From Streptomyces sp. DHE7-1 (GTDB lineage: Bacteria; Actinomycetota; Actinomycetes; Streptomycetales; Streptomycetaceae): a stretch of DNA of 64,000 bases. The translations under genes and the position numbers were made by a program. The notes beneath the pieces were generated by a model. It did not search any database, was not told where the DNA came from, and worked only from the letters and a program-made list of their open reading frames with translations. Each line of letters starts with the position of its first letter. The stretch's first letter is position 1. Where the stretch lies: positions 3,782,001 through 3,846,000 of the forward strand of contig JACJDG010000003.1 of assembly GCA_016432725.1 (NCBI GenBank). The letters are read 5' to 3'. This document shows, in pieces, positions 9,368 through 17,789 of this stretch.

Positions 9368-10573
9368 TCACGGCTGCTGACCGCTGCGCCGCAGGTCAGA
9401 CGCGTGCGGGCACTCCAGCGGAGCCGTCATCGTCGTCGTCGTGCCCCTGCGTGCCCCTTGGGCCTCGTCATGCCCGCTGAACCAGGCGTCGGAGGCTTCG
9501 GCCACCTGGTCATCCCGACCGGCAACAGGCCGAGCGTAATGCCGGGTGGTGACGCTCGCATTCGAGTGGCCGAGCCGATGAGCGGCGGTCATGACGCCGT
9601 ACCGGTCGGCGACCCACGTCCCGTGAGAGGCACGGAGATCGTGCGGAGTCACGTCGGTCAGCCCGGCCGCCGAGACGGCGGGATCGAAGTACGCCTTACG
9701 CCACTGGTTGTAGCGCAGAGGCTTGCCGTCGGGCGTCGTGAAGAGGAGCGCATCATCCCCACCGGGCAGCTGCTCCAGGTGCCGGCCGAGGCGCGCAGCC
9801 AACGTCGGGCCAACCCGAAGAAGCCGCTTCTGATGCGACTTCGGCGTGTCGAAGACCAGAGCGCCGTTGGCTTCCGCAAGGTTCTCGTCGACCAGGACCA
9901 GGCCGCCGGACACATTGATGTCCACACGCCGCAGGGCGAAAGCCTCGCCAACTCGCAGTCCCGCGTACGCAAGCAGCGCGATCAGCAGGTCATGCGGCTT
10001 GGCCGCACTCCGCACGATCCGGGACGCTTCGAGCGGCGTGAGGATGTGCGGCTCCGTCTGGGGCATCCGAGGCAGCCTCACACCCCGGCAGGGTGTCTGC
10101 GGGATCATGTCGTTCTCGACGGCCGACCTCATGATCTGCGACAGGACTCGGTACGCCTGCCTGATCCTCGAAGCACTGAGCCCCTGGGTCTTCATCCCGC
10201 CGACCCACTCGGTGATCGTGATCGGTCGCAGGCTCAACAGCTCACGATCACCGAGCGCCGGATTGATCAACGAGTTGATCAGGGACCGGTACGACGCCTG
10301 TGTCTTGTGCTTGAGCTGCGGAGAGACCGCAGCGAGCCAGCGAGCCGCCCAATCCCGGACGGTCGTCTGCCCCTCGGCAGGGTCGAGCCAGCGGCCCTCT
10401 TCGATCTCGATGCGCTTCCGCATCAGCCACCGGTCGGCGTCCGTGGCCGTGGCGAACGTCCGATCGGCAGGCCGCAGGACACCGTCCGGGCCCGGGTAGC
10501 GAGCCTGGAAGCGACCGGACGGGAGCTTGCGGACACGACCGAACGTCCGGCGATACCTACGCTTCGGGGCCAT
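9368..10573 (-). CDS. int: AICE tyrosine-recombinase integrase
   Basis: 401 residues. It catalyses site-specific recombination between attP and the tRNA-Ser attB. An N-terminal arm-binding domain (RRTFGRVRKLPSGRFQARYP) and a SAM-like core-binding domain precede the catalytic domain. Visible active-site residues are Arg in LLAYAGLRVGEA, His and Arg in TPHDLRASHG, His in HRLGHSN and the nucleophile Tyr in TTRHYA. It overlaps the xis stop by one base, so int is translated last in the repSA-xis-int operon. Confidence 0.95.
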   Translation of the reverse strand: MAPKRRYRRTFGRVRKLPSGRFQARYPGPDGVLRPADRTFATATDADRWLMRKRIEIEEGRWLDPAEGQTTVRDWAARWLAAVSPQLKHKTQASYRSLINSLINPALGDRELLSLRPITITEWVGGMKTQGLSASRIRQAYRVLSQIMRSAVENDMIPQTPCRGVRLPRMPQTEPHILTPLEASRIVRSAAKPHDLLIALLAYAGLRVGEAFALRRVDINVSGGLVLVDENLAEANGALVFDTPKSHQKRLLRVGPTLAARLGRHLEQLPGGDDALLFTTPDGKPLRYNQWRKAYFDPAVSAAGLTDVTPHDLRASHGTWVADRYGVMTAAHRLGHSNASVTTRHYARPVAGRDDQVAEASDAWFSGHDEAQGARRGTTTTMTAPLECPHASDLRRSGQQP

Positions 10574-10788
10574 CAGGCAGCACTCCTCAGAGCCACCGGG
10601 CGAAGAGCGACCGGTTCCACGGTGTGGGTGGCCACGAACGCGTTCACGGCGCCCTCGGGGATCCGGACGTGCCGACCGACCTTCACGAAGACGATCCGGC
10701 GTTCTTCGACAAGCCGCCGGGCGAACCGCACACCCGTGCCCAGGCGTTCGGCGACTTCCTGCACAGTGAGCAAGCGATCCATGGTCAC
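10573..10788 (-). CDS. xis: Excisionase (Xis), small helix-turn-helix protein
   Basis: 71 residues with a MerR-like winged helix: LLTVQEVAERLGTGVRFARRLV, then KVGRHVRIPEGAVNAFV. This is the form of AICE excisionases that direct Int toward excision. Its ATG overlaps the repSA stop by four bases and its stop overlaps the int start, so the three genes are translationally coupled as in pSAM2. Confidence 0.9.
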   Translation of the reverse strand: MTMDRLLTVQEVAERLGTGVRFARRLVEERRIVFVKVGRHVRIPEGAVNAFVATHTVEPVALRPVALRSAA

Positions 10789-12173
10789 TGGTCCTCCCCT
10801 TCCAACCTCATGTCGGTGAGTTCTTCACGTGCGATCTCGCGGTTGTGCTGGATGTCGCGACGGATGTTGGCGGCGAGCCAGGATTCGCCGGGTGTGTGGC
10901 CGTGGCCGGCATAGACCCAGTGCGCGAGGGTGAGGGTGGTCGCCTCTTCGTCGTCGGGATCGGGCAGGCCGAGGGCGGCGCGTTGCTGGGCGGCGCGGTA
11001 GTCGGCGCGGACCTGGCGGAGTGCGCCGAGGGTGGTGGAGTAACGGCGGGACTTCGTGGAGAAGTGGCCGCGGAAGCCGAGCATGTGAGCCCAGTCCCGT
11101 AACTTCCGGTCGGGGTAGAACGGGTGGAGGTCGAGGCAGGCCGCGATGAGCCGGGCCGGGTGGTCGGGCACCTCGAGCAGCGCCAGGGCCTCTTTGTTGC
11201 CGATGCGGCGGTCCACGGTGCCGGTGGTCTCGGCGGCCTTGGTGGCGTACTTCGCGACGTACGAGGCGACGGCCTGCTCGGTGATCTCGGCACCGTCCCC
11301 GAAGGCCCGGATCGGGCGTACGTCGATCTGCTCGCCCCACTGGAGGGTGCGAGCGGGCTGGTCCCCGGCCGGGGGAACGTCGACCGCGACGCGTGCGGCA
11401 GCGGCCCGGATCGCCCCGTCGAGAAGGTCGCCCGTCGCCCAGACCGGCGGAGGATCATCGGGGCCGTCCGGGCCGTCGAAGCGGATCACGGCGTGGAAGT
11501 GGACAGCGCCGCGCTTCTGGTACTCGGCAACCTTGCCAAAGGAGATCCGGGATTGCTCGCGGGCGGCTTTCTGGGTGAGGCCGGCGCGACTGGCGATTTC
11601 GCGGCGGAGGTAGATCGTGAAGTAGCGCCACAGGTCGGAGGCGTGGTTGTTCCAGAGCACGGCGCCCGCGTAGTCGTACGTTTCCGGATCGAGCGGGGTG
11701 CCCAGCTCGGGAGCGTCCTCCTGGTGGTGGATGCCGCAGCGGCATGGCCGGATGCCGGGCCGGTTGTGCACCGGGCCGAAGGACGGCGCGGTGAGTGTGG
11801 CGAAGACGCGCGGGTGGTCGCGGATCGTGTCGGGGGTGCCCTTGGCGGGGTCGCCGACGAGTCCGGCGCGGATGAGGTGGTAGGTGTCCCCGGCGTAAGT
11901 CCAGGCGCAGGCCGGGCAGCGGGAGGCCCGCCGGTTGCCGCAGGCAAGGCGGAGGACGCCGCCGGGTTCGGTGTCGGTCGAGTAGGAGTGCAGGACGTGA
12001 CCGGTGGCCGCGTCGCGGGTGACGGTCGAGCCCATCAGACGGATGGGGTCGGTGCAGCCGCCAGTACGGCGGATCTGGTCTTGGATGCGGTCGAAGCCGG
12101 TGGACCCGGCCAGCCTCAGCACGTCGGTGAGGGTGGCCGGGTCCAGGCCCGCCATCGTGGCGGTGTCGGTCAC
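10785..12173 (-). CDS. repSA: Replication initiator of RepSA type (rolling circle)
   Basis: 462 residues, close to pSAM2 RepSA. It would nick the element's double-strand origin to start rolling-circle replication after excision. The HUH-like metal motif is VHFHAVIRF and the downstream motif SYVAKYATKAAE holds the candidate catalytic Tyr. A cysteine cluster (CRCGIHH and CPACAW) in the N-terminal half may bind zinc. The start GTG or ATG near 12173 follows the small zinc-ribbon gene by a few bases. Origin position was not located with certainty. Confidence 0.9.
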   Translation of the reverse strand: MTDTATMAGLDPATLTDVLRLAGSTGFDRIQDQIRRTGGCTDPIRLMGSTVTRDAATGHVLHSYSTDTEPGGVLRLACGNRRASRCPACAWTYAGDTYHLIRAGLVGDPAKGTPDTIRDHPRVFATLTAPSFGPVHNRPGIRPCRCGIHHQEDAPELGTPLDPETYDYAGAVLWNNHASDLWRYFTIYLRREIASRAGLTQKAAREQSRISFGKVAEYQKRGAVHFHAVIRFDGPDGPDDPPPVWATGDLLDGAIRAAAARVAVDVPPAGDQPARTLQWGEQIDVRPIRAFGDGAEITEQAVASYVAKYATKAAETTGTVDRRIGNKEALALLEVPDHPARLIAACLDLHPFYPDRKLRDWAHMLGFRGHFSTKSRRYSTTLGALRQVRADYRAAQQRAALGLPDPDDEEATTLTLAHWVYAGHGHTPGESWLAANIRRDIQHNREIAREELTDMRLEGEDQ

Positions 12174-12177
12174 TCGG

Positions 12178-12363
12178 TCACCCCCGAGCGCGGGCGAGGG
12201 CGCCGGCGGGGGCGGTGTGGCCGCTGCCCTTGCAGGCCGGGCAGGTCACGCGGAGGGTGACGCGGGTGCCGTCGCGGTGACGGGCACCGGTGGTGATGTG
12301 GGCGGTGGCGTAGCCGTCGCAGTCGTGGCAGACACGCGTACCGCGGGCGTGCTGGGGCATCAT
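12178..12363 (-). CDS. Small zinc-ribbon protein of the element
   Basis: 61 residues (or 60 from the second Met). Two CxxC pairs, CHDC near residue 12 and CPACKGSG near 41, resemble half of a DnaJ-type zinc finger. It ends four bases before repSA begins and is surely cotranscribed. Similar small proteins occur at this place in many AICEs without a known role. Binding of nucleic acid or of Rep is only a guess. Confidence 0.7.
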   Translation of the reverse strand: MMPQHARGTRVCHDCDGYATAHITTGARHRDGTRVTLRVTCPACKGSGHTAPAGALARARG

Positions 12364-12453
12364 GAGGTTTCCCTTTCGGGTCCGTTGGATCTGAAAGTGG
12401 TGCAGGCACCCGGAGCGGCGGATCTTTGGCGAGAGAGGCCGCTCCGGGGGCCG

Positions 12454-13002
12454 TCATGGGCGGGTGTTGCGCCTGCCGTGCCCCTTGACCGCGTACATCG
12501 CCGCGTCGGCGGCAGCCAGGGCGTCGGTGAGGGTGCGCACCGGCAGGTGTGAGCAGTGGCAGCGGCCAACCGAGGCCGAGACCGGCAGCGTGCGGCCGTC
12601 GTGTTCGAGGGGCCGGTTCAGGGCGAGTCGCAGGGCGTCGAAGCCGGGGGTGCGGCCGGGGTCGGTGATGATCGCGGCGAACTCGTCTCCGCCGAGGCGG
12701 GCGGCGATGCCGTAGCGGCCGACCCAGGTGTTCAGTCGGCGGGCGGTGGCGGTGAGCACGGCGTCTCCGGCGGCGTGGCCGTGGGTGTCGTTGGTGGCCT
12801 TGAAGTCGTCCAGGTCGACCAGGAGCACCAGGGCTGCGGGGTGCTTGGCGAGCAGGTGTTCGGCGCGGGTGGTCCATCCGGCGCGGGTGTGCAGGCCGGT
12901 CAGCGGATCACGGCGGGCGGTGGCCAGGCGGCGCACGAGGAGACCGCCGTGGAGAGCCCAGCCCAGCGTCGGTAACGCGGCGGCGATCACGTGGGTGTCC
13001 AT
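12454..13002 (-). CDS. GGDEF-domain protein, probable diguanylate cyclase carried by the AICE
   Basis: 182 residues. One hydrophobic N-terminal segment (residues 5-23) is followed by a complete GGDEF domain. Visible elements are the N-terminal RRDPLTGLHTR, the metal Asp in LVDLDDFKATND (~64), the HGHAAGD helix and the signature LGGDEFAA with GGDEF at 104-108. No RxxD inhibitory site precedes it, so feedback by product is not expected. It should make cyclic di-GMP from two GTP. It lies between spdD and the zinc-ribbon gene in the transfer/replication operon. Confidence 0.88.
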   Translation of the reverse strand: MDTHVIAAALPTLGWALHGGLLVRRLATARRDPLTGLHTRAGWTTRAEHLLAKHPAALVLLVDLDDFKATNDTHGHAAGDAVLTATARRLNTWVGRYGIAARLGGDEFAAIITDPGRTPGFDALRLALNRPLEHDGRTLPVSASVGRCHCSHLPVRTLTDALAAADAAMYAVKGHGRRNTRP

Positions 13003-13005
13003 CGT

Positions 13006-13326
13006 TCAGTGCCCCTTGCGCAGGTCGGTGAGGAGGAAGCGGAGCACGACGGCGGTCACGGCGACCGAGACGGCGGTGATCGCGACCGCGAGGAGCATCG
13101 AGACCAGGACCGCGCCGACGACCAAGATCACAGCCCCACCACCGGCCGCCAGGGCAAGCGCGCTGCCAGGGGTGAGCTGGACGGTCGGTCGGTTCGAGAC
13201 CGGGGCCACCGGGAGGACCTGAGTCGGGGCCGGGGCCTGAGCCGCGGGGACCGGGGCGGTCGTCTGCGTCGGGGTGACGGTCGGCGTGGGGGCGGTGTCC
13301 TGGGGCGGGTACTTCGGTGTGAACAC
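13006..13326 (-). CDS. spdD: Spread protein SpdD-like (membrane)
   Basis: 106 residues. A Pro/Thr/Ala/Gln-rich N-terminal half (to ~residue 45) precedes one long or two short membrane helices (ALALAAGGGAVILVVGAVLV and SMLLAVAITAVSVAVTAVVL) and a basic tail LRKGH. This fits the Spd proteins that help plasmid or AICE DNA spread from cell to cell within the recipient mycelium. It ends four bases before the GGDEF gene begins. Confidence 0.75.
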   Translation of the reverse strand: MFTPKYPPQDTAPTPTVTPTQTTAPVPAAQAPAPTQVLPVAPVSNRPTVQLTPGSALALAAGGGAVILVVGAVLVSMLLAVAITAVSVAVTAVVLRFLLTDLRKGH

Positions 13327-13341
13327 GGGCTTTTCCTCCTG

Positions 13342-13527
13342 TCAGGCGTTGCAGCGGTGGGTGCGGGCGGCGAGTTCGGCGGCGCAGCGGTCGCGGTGGT
13401 CGGTGGAGAAGCCGCAGCCAGGGGCCGTGCACGAGGCTGCGTGGCGGGTCTGGCCACGGTCGTTGTTGTAGGTGCCGACCTTGACCGGGCCGACGCGGAT
13501 CACGTTGTAGAAGCGGTTCGGGCGCAC
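13342..13527 (-). CDS. Mobile element transfer protein (SpdA-like, small)
   Basis: 61 residues: basic N-terminus MRPNRFYNVIRVGPVKVGTY, then a Cys/His cluster (SCTAPGCGFSTDHRDRC, then HRC) that could hold a zinc ion. Proteins of this size and pattern sit between spdB and spdD in AICEs and are annotated as transfer proteins. The precise role is not known. Confidence 0.75.
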   Translation of the reverse strand: MRPNRFYNVIRVGPVKVGTYNNDRGQTRHAASCTAPGCGFSTDHRDRCAAELAARTHRCNA

Positions 13528-13547
13528 GAGCTGGCCTCCTGTCGGTG

Positions 13548-14207
13548 TCAGGTGAGCTGGAGTTGCGCGGCGATTGCTTGGCAGGTCGGGGCGGGCAGGC
13601 CGAGCCGAGCAGTGAGCGCGTCGGCGGTGATCGGCTCACCCGTGCTGGACCGGTGGGCGTCTGCGATCGAGCGGGCGTGGTCGAGGAGTGCCGGCGGAAC
13701 GGCCGGACCAGGGGCGGGTGGCTTGGGCGGTGCCGGGGCGAGCTCCGGTGCCTGGACCGGGGCCGGGGTCGACTCGTCGGGTGTGTCGGTGCGGTGCAGT
13801 TCGACTTCGGCCGCCGGTTCCTCATCCACCACCGGGGCCGGGGTGTCCGGTGTGGGGGCGTGAACGAGGAGGGTTCCGCCGAGGAAGGCAAGCGCGGGCC
13901 ATCCGGCGACGAGGATGCGCAGCCAGGCGGGCACCTGGTGCAGGTCGAGCAGTCCGGCCGTGGCGACGTTGGCACCGAGCGAGGCCGCCAGGGCGATGGC
14001 GAACCAGGTCCAGGACGAGCGGTCCCGGCCGGCGCGCAGCCGACGCCAGGCGGCGACCAGCAGCAGGTCGACCGAGACCGGGTAGGCCCACGCCTTCCAT
14101 CCGGACTGTCCGGCCGCAGCCGCCAGGTCGTGCAGGTGCGCGAAGGACAGGGCACCGGCGATCACGGCCTGGATCAGGACGGCATCGGGGCGGATCGATC
14201 GGTTCAC
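13548..14207 (-). CDS. spdB: SpdB/DUF2637-type spread protein
   Basis: 219 residues. The N-terminal ~115 residues contain about four hydrophobic segments (QAVIAGALSFAHLHDLAAAA, AYPVSVDLLLVAAW, WFAIALAASLGANVATAGLL, ILVAGWPALAFLGGTLLV). A Pro/Glu-rich linker and a C-terminal helix-turn-helix-like region (ITADALTARLGLPAPTCQAI) follow. This is the DUF2637 architecture of SpdB, proposed to form septal-wall channels for intramycelial spread. It starts 13 bases after the traSA stop. Confidence 0.82.
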   Translation of the reverse strand: MNRSIRPDAVLIQAVIAGALSFAHLHDLAAAAGQSGWKAWAYPVSVDLLLVAAWRRLRAGRDRSSWTWFAIALAASLGANVATAGLLDLHQVPAWLRILVAGWPALAFLGGTLLVHAPTPDTPAPVVDEEPAAEVELHRTDTPDESTPAPVQAPELAPAPPKPPAPGPAVPPALLDHARSIADAHRSSTGEPITADALTARLGLPAPTCQAIAAQLQLT

Positions 14208-14219
14208 GGCGCAGCCTCC

Positions 14220-15561
14220 CTAGTCCGTGACGGGCCGTGGCTTGACCAGCGAGGGGCCGGACGCCGGCACCTCGGCGGGCACGTGCGGGCGGTACGGATC
14301 GAGGACGGGAAGGTCCGGGACGAGGTGCGCGAACTCCCGGCACACCGCCTTCGCCTCATCACGGGAGGTGTGCGGGGTGCGGATCTTCGCCCAGCCACCC
14401 GAGGAATCCGCCGCCACGGCGGTGCCGGGGCGTTCTGCGGGGATGAGGCTGGCGGCCATCACGGCATCCGGGGCGACGTCCGCCAGGCCCATCTCGGCGG
14501 TCTGCTTGTCATTGACCCGGTGGACCACTCGGCCGGTGAGCTGGGCGCGGAGCATGGTGGCGCCCTTTGCCCAGCTCGGAGCCGAAACGCTGCCCGCACA
14601 CCTCCAGATAGATGCCGACCGCGCGGGCCATCTGCGCCAGCCGGATCAACGCGGTCACGATCCGCTCCCGCCGCTCCTCATCCTTCTTCGAGGAGATCAG
14701 AAACAGCTCGGCCACCTCGTCCACCAGGACAACGACGGGCACGGGCCGTAACCGCTCGGGCAGCTCCCACATGTCCGAGACACCGTGCAGGCTCAGCACG
14801 TCGAAGCGGGATTCCATCTCCGCGACCAGGACATCCAGCAGGGCGGCGGAGTCGTCCGGGGTGGTGGCCAGGGCCGACAGTCGGGGCGCGTAGGCGGACT
14901 GTTCTACCCCGCGCTTGCAGTCGATGCCGACCAGGGCCACTGGCATTCGCGCCAGCCCTTTGATCAGGTTCCGTTGATAGACGGACTTGCCGGAGTTGTT
15001 GGCGCCCAGCGTCAGCGCCATCGGCATCGAGCGGTAGTCCCGGACGAAGGCCGTTCCGTCCTCGCGCAGCGCCACCGGCACCGACAGCCCGTCAGGGCGA
15101 GCACCGCGCGGCATCCGGACCTGACGCAGCACGTCATAGCCCGTCATGCGCAACTCGACATACCCCGGCTTGGTCTCGGCGACGGTCACCGAGTGCACGC
15201 CCCAGGCATGCCGCAGCCGTTCCGAGGCGGCCATCAGGTCCGCCGGTTCGAGGCCGGCGGGGAGCCGCAGTGTCACCCGCAGCCCGGTCGACGTTCCCCG
15301 GACGCGGCGCACCTTCGGCGGGACCGGCAGCACCTCACGCCGGGCCACGTTCCGGGCGATGAAGGCCCGCATCCGCGACGGCTGCACCGTCAGCCCGCAC
15401 ACGTCCATCGTCGAGCGGTAGGAGAGGGTGAACCGGCCCCAGGTGACGGGCAGTCCAACCAGCGACCAGTACACGCGCGGCGCGCGGACCTTCGCGTAAC
15501 CGAGACCGCCGACGCCCGCGAGGGCGCCCGTGGCCTCCAGCATCATGGACAGGTCCGTCAT
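14220..15561 (-). CDS. traSA: FtsK/SpoIIIE-type conjugal DNA translocase (frameshifted)
   Basis: About 446 residues when one surplus base in the AAAGGG run near 14565 is ignored. It pumps the element as double-stranded DNA to the recipient. The Walker A region is LGANNSGKSVYQRNL and Walker B is VPVVVLVDEVAELF. A motif RAVGIYLEVCGQRFGSELGK precedes the break, and MLRAQLTGRVVHRVNDKQTA follows it, as in other TraSA/TraB proteins. The ATG at 15561 lies two bases after the preceding gene. Without correction the protein would end soon after residue 330. Confidence 0.88.
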
Positions 15562-15563
15562 GG

Positions 15564-15898
15564 TCAGGCCGCCGAGGTGATCGCGACCGCTCGGAACGAG
15601 ATGCCGTGCCGCTTCTGGCCGTTGAACTCGTTCTCCCAGTCCCGCGCCTTCAGCCCGACGACCCGAACGGGCATGCCCGGGGCCAGGCCTTCCGGGTAGC
15701 CGGTCTCCGGGATGGTGACCTGGTAGAGGTTGCCCTCCCCTCGTCCGAGACGAGCAGGCCCACCGTCGACAGCGGCGCCCCGGTCTCCCGGTCCATCGCG
15801 CGCTCACCGGTCTTGGCGTTGGCCAGCTTCGGCGCGGGCGCAGTCGCCACGAACACCACAGCGGTCGACAGATCGATCTTGAAAGACGGCATGAGCAC
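15564..15898 (-). CDS. Conserved small AICE protein, first gene of the transfer operon (frameshifted)
   Basis: About 111 residues after restoring one lost base in the C-run at 15737-15740. The first part reads MPSFKIDLSTAVVFVATAPA and the second QVTIPETGYPEGLAPGMPVRVVGL, ending SFRAVAITSAA. It looks like a small beta-rich, OB-like protein. Proteins of this type lie directly upstream of traSA in AICEs, with unknown function; single-strand DNA binding is possible but unproven. It may begin at GTG 15898 or ATG 15892. Confidence 0.65.
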
Positions 15899-15929
15899 AT
15901 CCCTCGTACAGGAGGCCGCCCGATACGAC

Positions 15930-16062
15930 CTCTCTAGACATCTCCAGCCTGGCTAACGTCTCTAGAGATGTCAAGCAGGATGTCTAGAGAGGTTGTAAGC
16001 GCTAGATCGCGGCTACACGCAGAGAGCGGCGGCCATACCCATGGCCTAGGCTGTCTAGAGAA
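15930..16062. promoter_or_regulatory. Operator array between traSA operon and korSA homologue
   Basis: Four sites share the core TCTAGA at 15933, 15961, 15983 and 16054. Each is part of a longer dyad. Sites 1 and 3 share GATGTCTAGAGAGGT in opposite orientations, and site 2 is ACGTCTCTAGAGATGTC. They fill the 181-base gap between divergent promoters. The expected reader is the GntR protein encoded at 16080, which would repress the transfer operon and itself, as KorSA does in pSAM2. Confidence 0.8.
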
Positions 16063-16079
16063 GAGAGGAGGACTCCGGA

Positions 16080-16838
16080 ATGGCCAAAACCGACGACGAC
16101 CGTCGGCCCAAGTACCAGCGGATCGCGGACTCCCTGCGCGAGGCGATCCAGTCGGGCGAGTACGGCCCCGGTGACCGCCTCCCCGGAGAGAACGAACTGA
16201 TGGCTACCCACGGCGTAGCCCGCATGACGGCACGCCAGGCGTTGAGCGTGCTTCGAGACGAAGGTGTCGCCGAGGCCCGCAAGGGCGCCGGCGTATTCGT
16301 CCGCGCGTTCCGACCCCTTCGCCGCCGAGGCATCCAGCGCCTTTCCCAACAGCAGTGGGGCAGCGGCCGTTCCATCTGGTCCGCGGACATCGAGAACCGT
16401 GCGCTCGAGGTGGACCAAGTCAGCGTGTCCGAGGAGGCCGCGCCCGATCACGTAAGCGCGGTCCTGGAGCTGAGCGACGAAGACACGGTGTGCGTGAGGC
16501 GTCGGCGCTTCGTTCTGGACGGGAAGCCCGTCATGTTCGCGACGAGCTACTTGCCCACGTCACTGGTCGCAGGCTCAGCGATCACGCAGGAGGACACCGG
16601 GCCGGGCGGAACGTACGCCAGGCTTGCCGAACTGGGCTACAAGCCAGTGCACTTCCGCGAGGAGATCCGCTCACGCATGCCCGCCAAGGACGAGGCGTCT
16701 CAGCTGAGCGTGTCCGCGGGCACACCCGTCATCCTCATTTGCCGCACCGCGTTCGCGGACGAGGGTCGCCCCGTCGAGATCAACGAAATGACGCTCGACG
16801 CCGCCTCCTACGTCCTGGAGTACGACTTCGACGCGTGA
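16080..16838 (+). CDS. korSA: GntR-family repressor (KorSA-like)
   Basis: 252 residues. The N-terminal winged helix (YQRIADSLREAIQSGEYGPG, then NELMATHGVARMTARQALSV) and a C-terminal UTRA effector domain place it in the HutC subfamily of GntR. In pSAM2 KorSA blocks the pra activator gene and keeps the element integrated. Here it is divergent from the transfer operon with four TCTAGA operators between them, one only about 20 bases from its own ATG. Ribosome site AGAGGAGGA. The UTRA domain suggests a small-molecule signal, not identified. Confidence 0.9.
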   Translation: MAKTDDDRRPKYQRIADSLREAIQSGEYGPGDRLPGENELMATHGVARMTARQALSVLRDEGVAEARKGAGVFVRAFRPLRRRGIQRLSQQQWGSGRSIWSADIENRALEVDQVSVSEEAAPDHVSAVLELSDEDTVCVRRRRFVLDGKPVMFATSYLPTSLVAGSAITQEDTGPGGTYARLAELGYKPVHFREEIRSRMPAKDEASQLSVSAGTPVILICRTAFADEGRPVEINEMTLDAASYVLEYDFDA

Positions 16839-17113
16839 CCTGAGCTGTTACAGGTTTCTCTACCTCATCAAGCCGGCTGCGCTCCGCTCCGCCGGGCGCG
16901 CTCCCGGCTCCGCTGCGGGCGACGCTCCTGCCTTCGGCCCGCTCCGCCCGCGCTGCGCCGACGCGCGCCCACGTGATAGCGCCGGGACATGAGTCGATCA
17001 CCGTAGAGAAGCGGCCACGGTCAGAACAGCCTCCGGCGGGGGCGCTCAGGCTCCGAGATGGCGGGGGCGCCGTTCGCGAGTGCCGGCGAGTCGGTGGCGT
17101 GCGCGGGGTGCTC

Positions 17114-17255
17114 CCATCCCGTCTGCCATCGACCCAGGCAGAGCCGAGCAGACGCGGCCCATGGCGTCCAGGTCGTTCGTACAGTGGCGCGCTCCACCTG
17201 GACGCCATGAACCACGCCCGCTCCACGGTGTGTGGGCCGACGGCAGACGGGATGG
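17114..17255. repeat. Nested inverted repeats, candidate origin or transfer locus
   Basis: Outer arms CCATCCCGTCTGCC (17114-17127) and its complement (17242-17255), and inner arms CATGGCGTCCAGGT (17160-17173) and its complement (17196-17209), are each perfect over 14 bases. Together they can form a large extruded structure in single-stranded DNA. Rolling-circle elements need such structured single-strand origins. The assignment is an inference from position and structure. Confidence 0.6.
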
Positions 17256-17501
17256 AAGCTGGGGAGGTTGGTGGGTTGAGGAGAGATGACGCCTCACAGC
17301 GGAACTCACGCTTCAAACTTGTCGGCGCCTTCACACGAGCCGAAGCTGGTCGCCGACAGCGGGCTGCACGACGGTGCACCGACTAGACCAGCCTGGGTAT
17401 GGGTCGCCTGAGGGTGCACGCCGGCCGGTCGATGTCCACGCGGGCGAGTCCCTCACCGACTCCCTTGAGGGCGACGGTGGGTGGCACACGTAGTACGCCG
17501 A

Positions 17502-17584
17502 GCACGAAGGCGATCGGAAGCCGACCCGAACCGCATCGTCGCCGGTCAGGCCCTGGAAGTAGCGGCCGAAGAGTGCGACGACTA
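17502..17584 (+). pseudogene. Possible remnant of a small coding region
   Basis: In one frame the last 22 codons read EADPNRIVAGQALEVAAEEC and then two Asp before TAG at 17582-17584. This has the composition of a real Streptomyces protein C-terminus, but no start or upstream frame of similar quality exists. It may be the end of a gene broken by deletion. Evidence is weak. Confidence 0.25.
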
Positions 17585-17789
17585 GGGGAAGTTGACGCCC
17601 TACTTGGCACCTTTGTCCGGTTCGGTGAAAGTGTGGGATGAGTCTCAGAAGCCCTGATCGCGTTGGCTTTTGAAATGGCCCCTGCCCGAAGATTCATCCA
17701 ACCGCGAGGGCCCGTCGGCGTCACCTCTCACAGCGCTCCGACGGGCCCCTCTCGGGTCTCGAATCCAGGCATAGGAAACGGACCTCGTT

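Larger units (their letters stand above)
16839..17789. other. Long non-coding stretch of the AICE
   Basis: 951 bases with no convincing gene. Bases 16870-16970 are extremely GC-rich with repeated CGCTCCGC and GGCTCCGCTGCG words. Bases 17114-17255 hold two nested inverted repeats. Bases around 17515-17584 look like the tail of a decayed gene. The pattern suggests a replication or transfer locus, which AICEs need and which is not otherwise found in this element. Confidence 0.5.

Noticed and set aside
14509..15900. A single 463-residue open frame covering the small AICE gene and traSA
   Set aside because: The first 113 residues are an out-of-frame reading of the small gene; true traSA starts at 15561 and continues in another frame after 14565.
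16870..16970. GC-rich repeated words as a coding region
   Set aside because: No frame has a start and length to support a gene; composition is repeated CGCTCCGC words.
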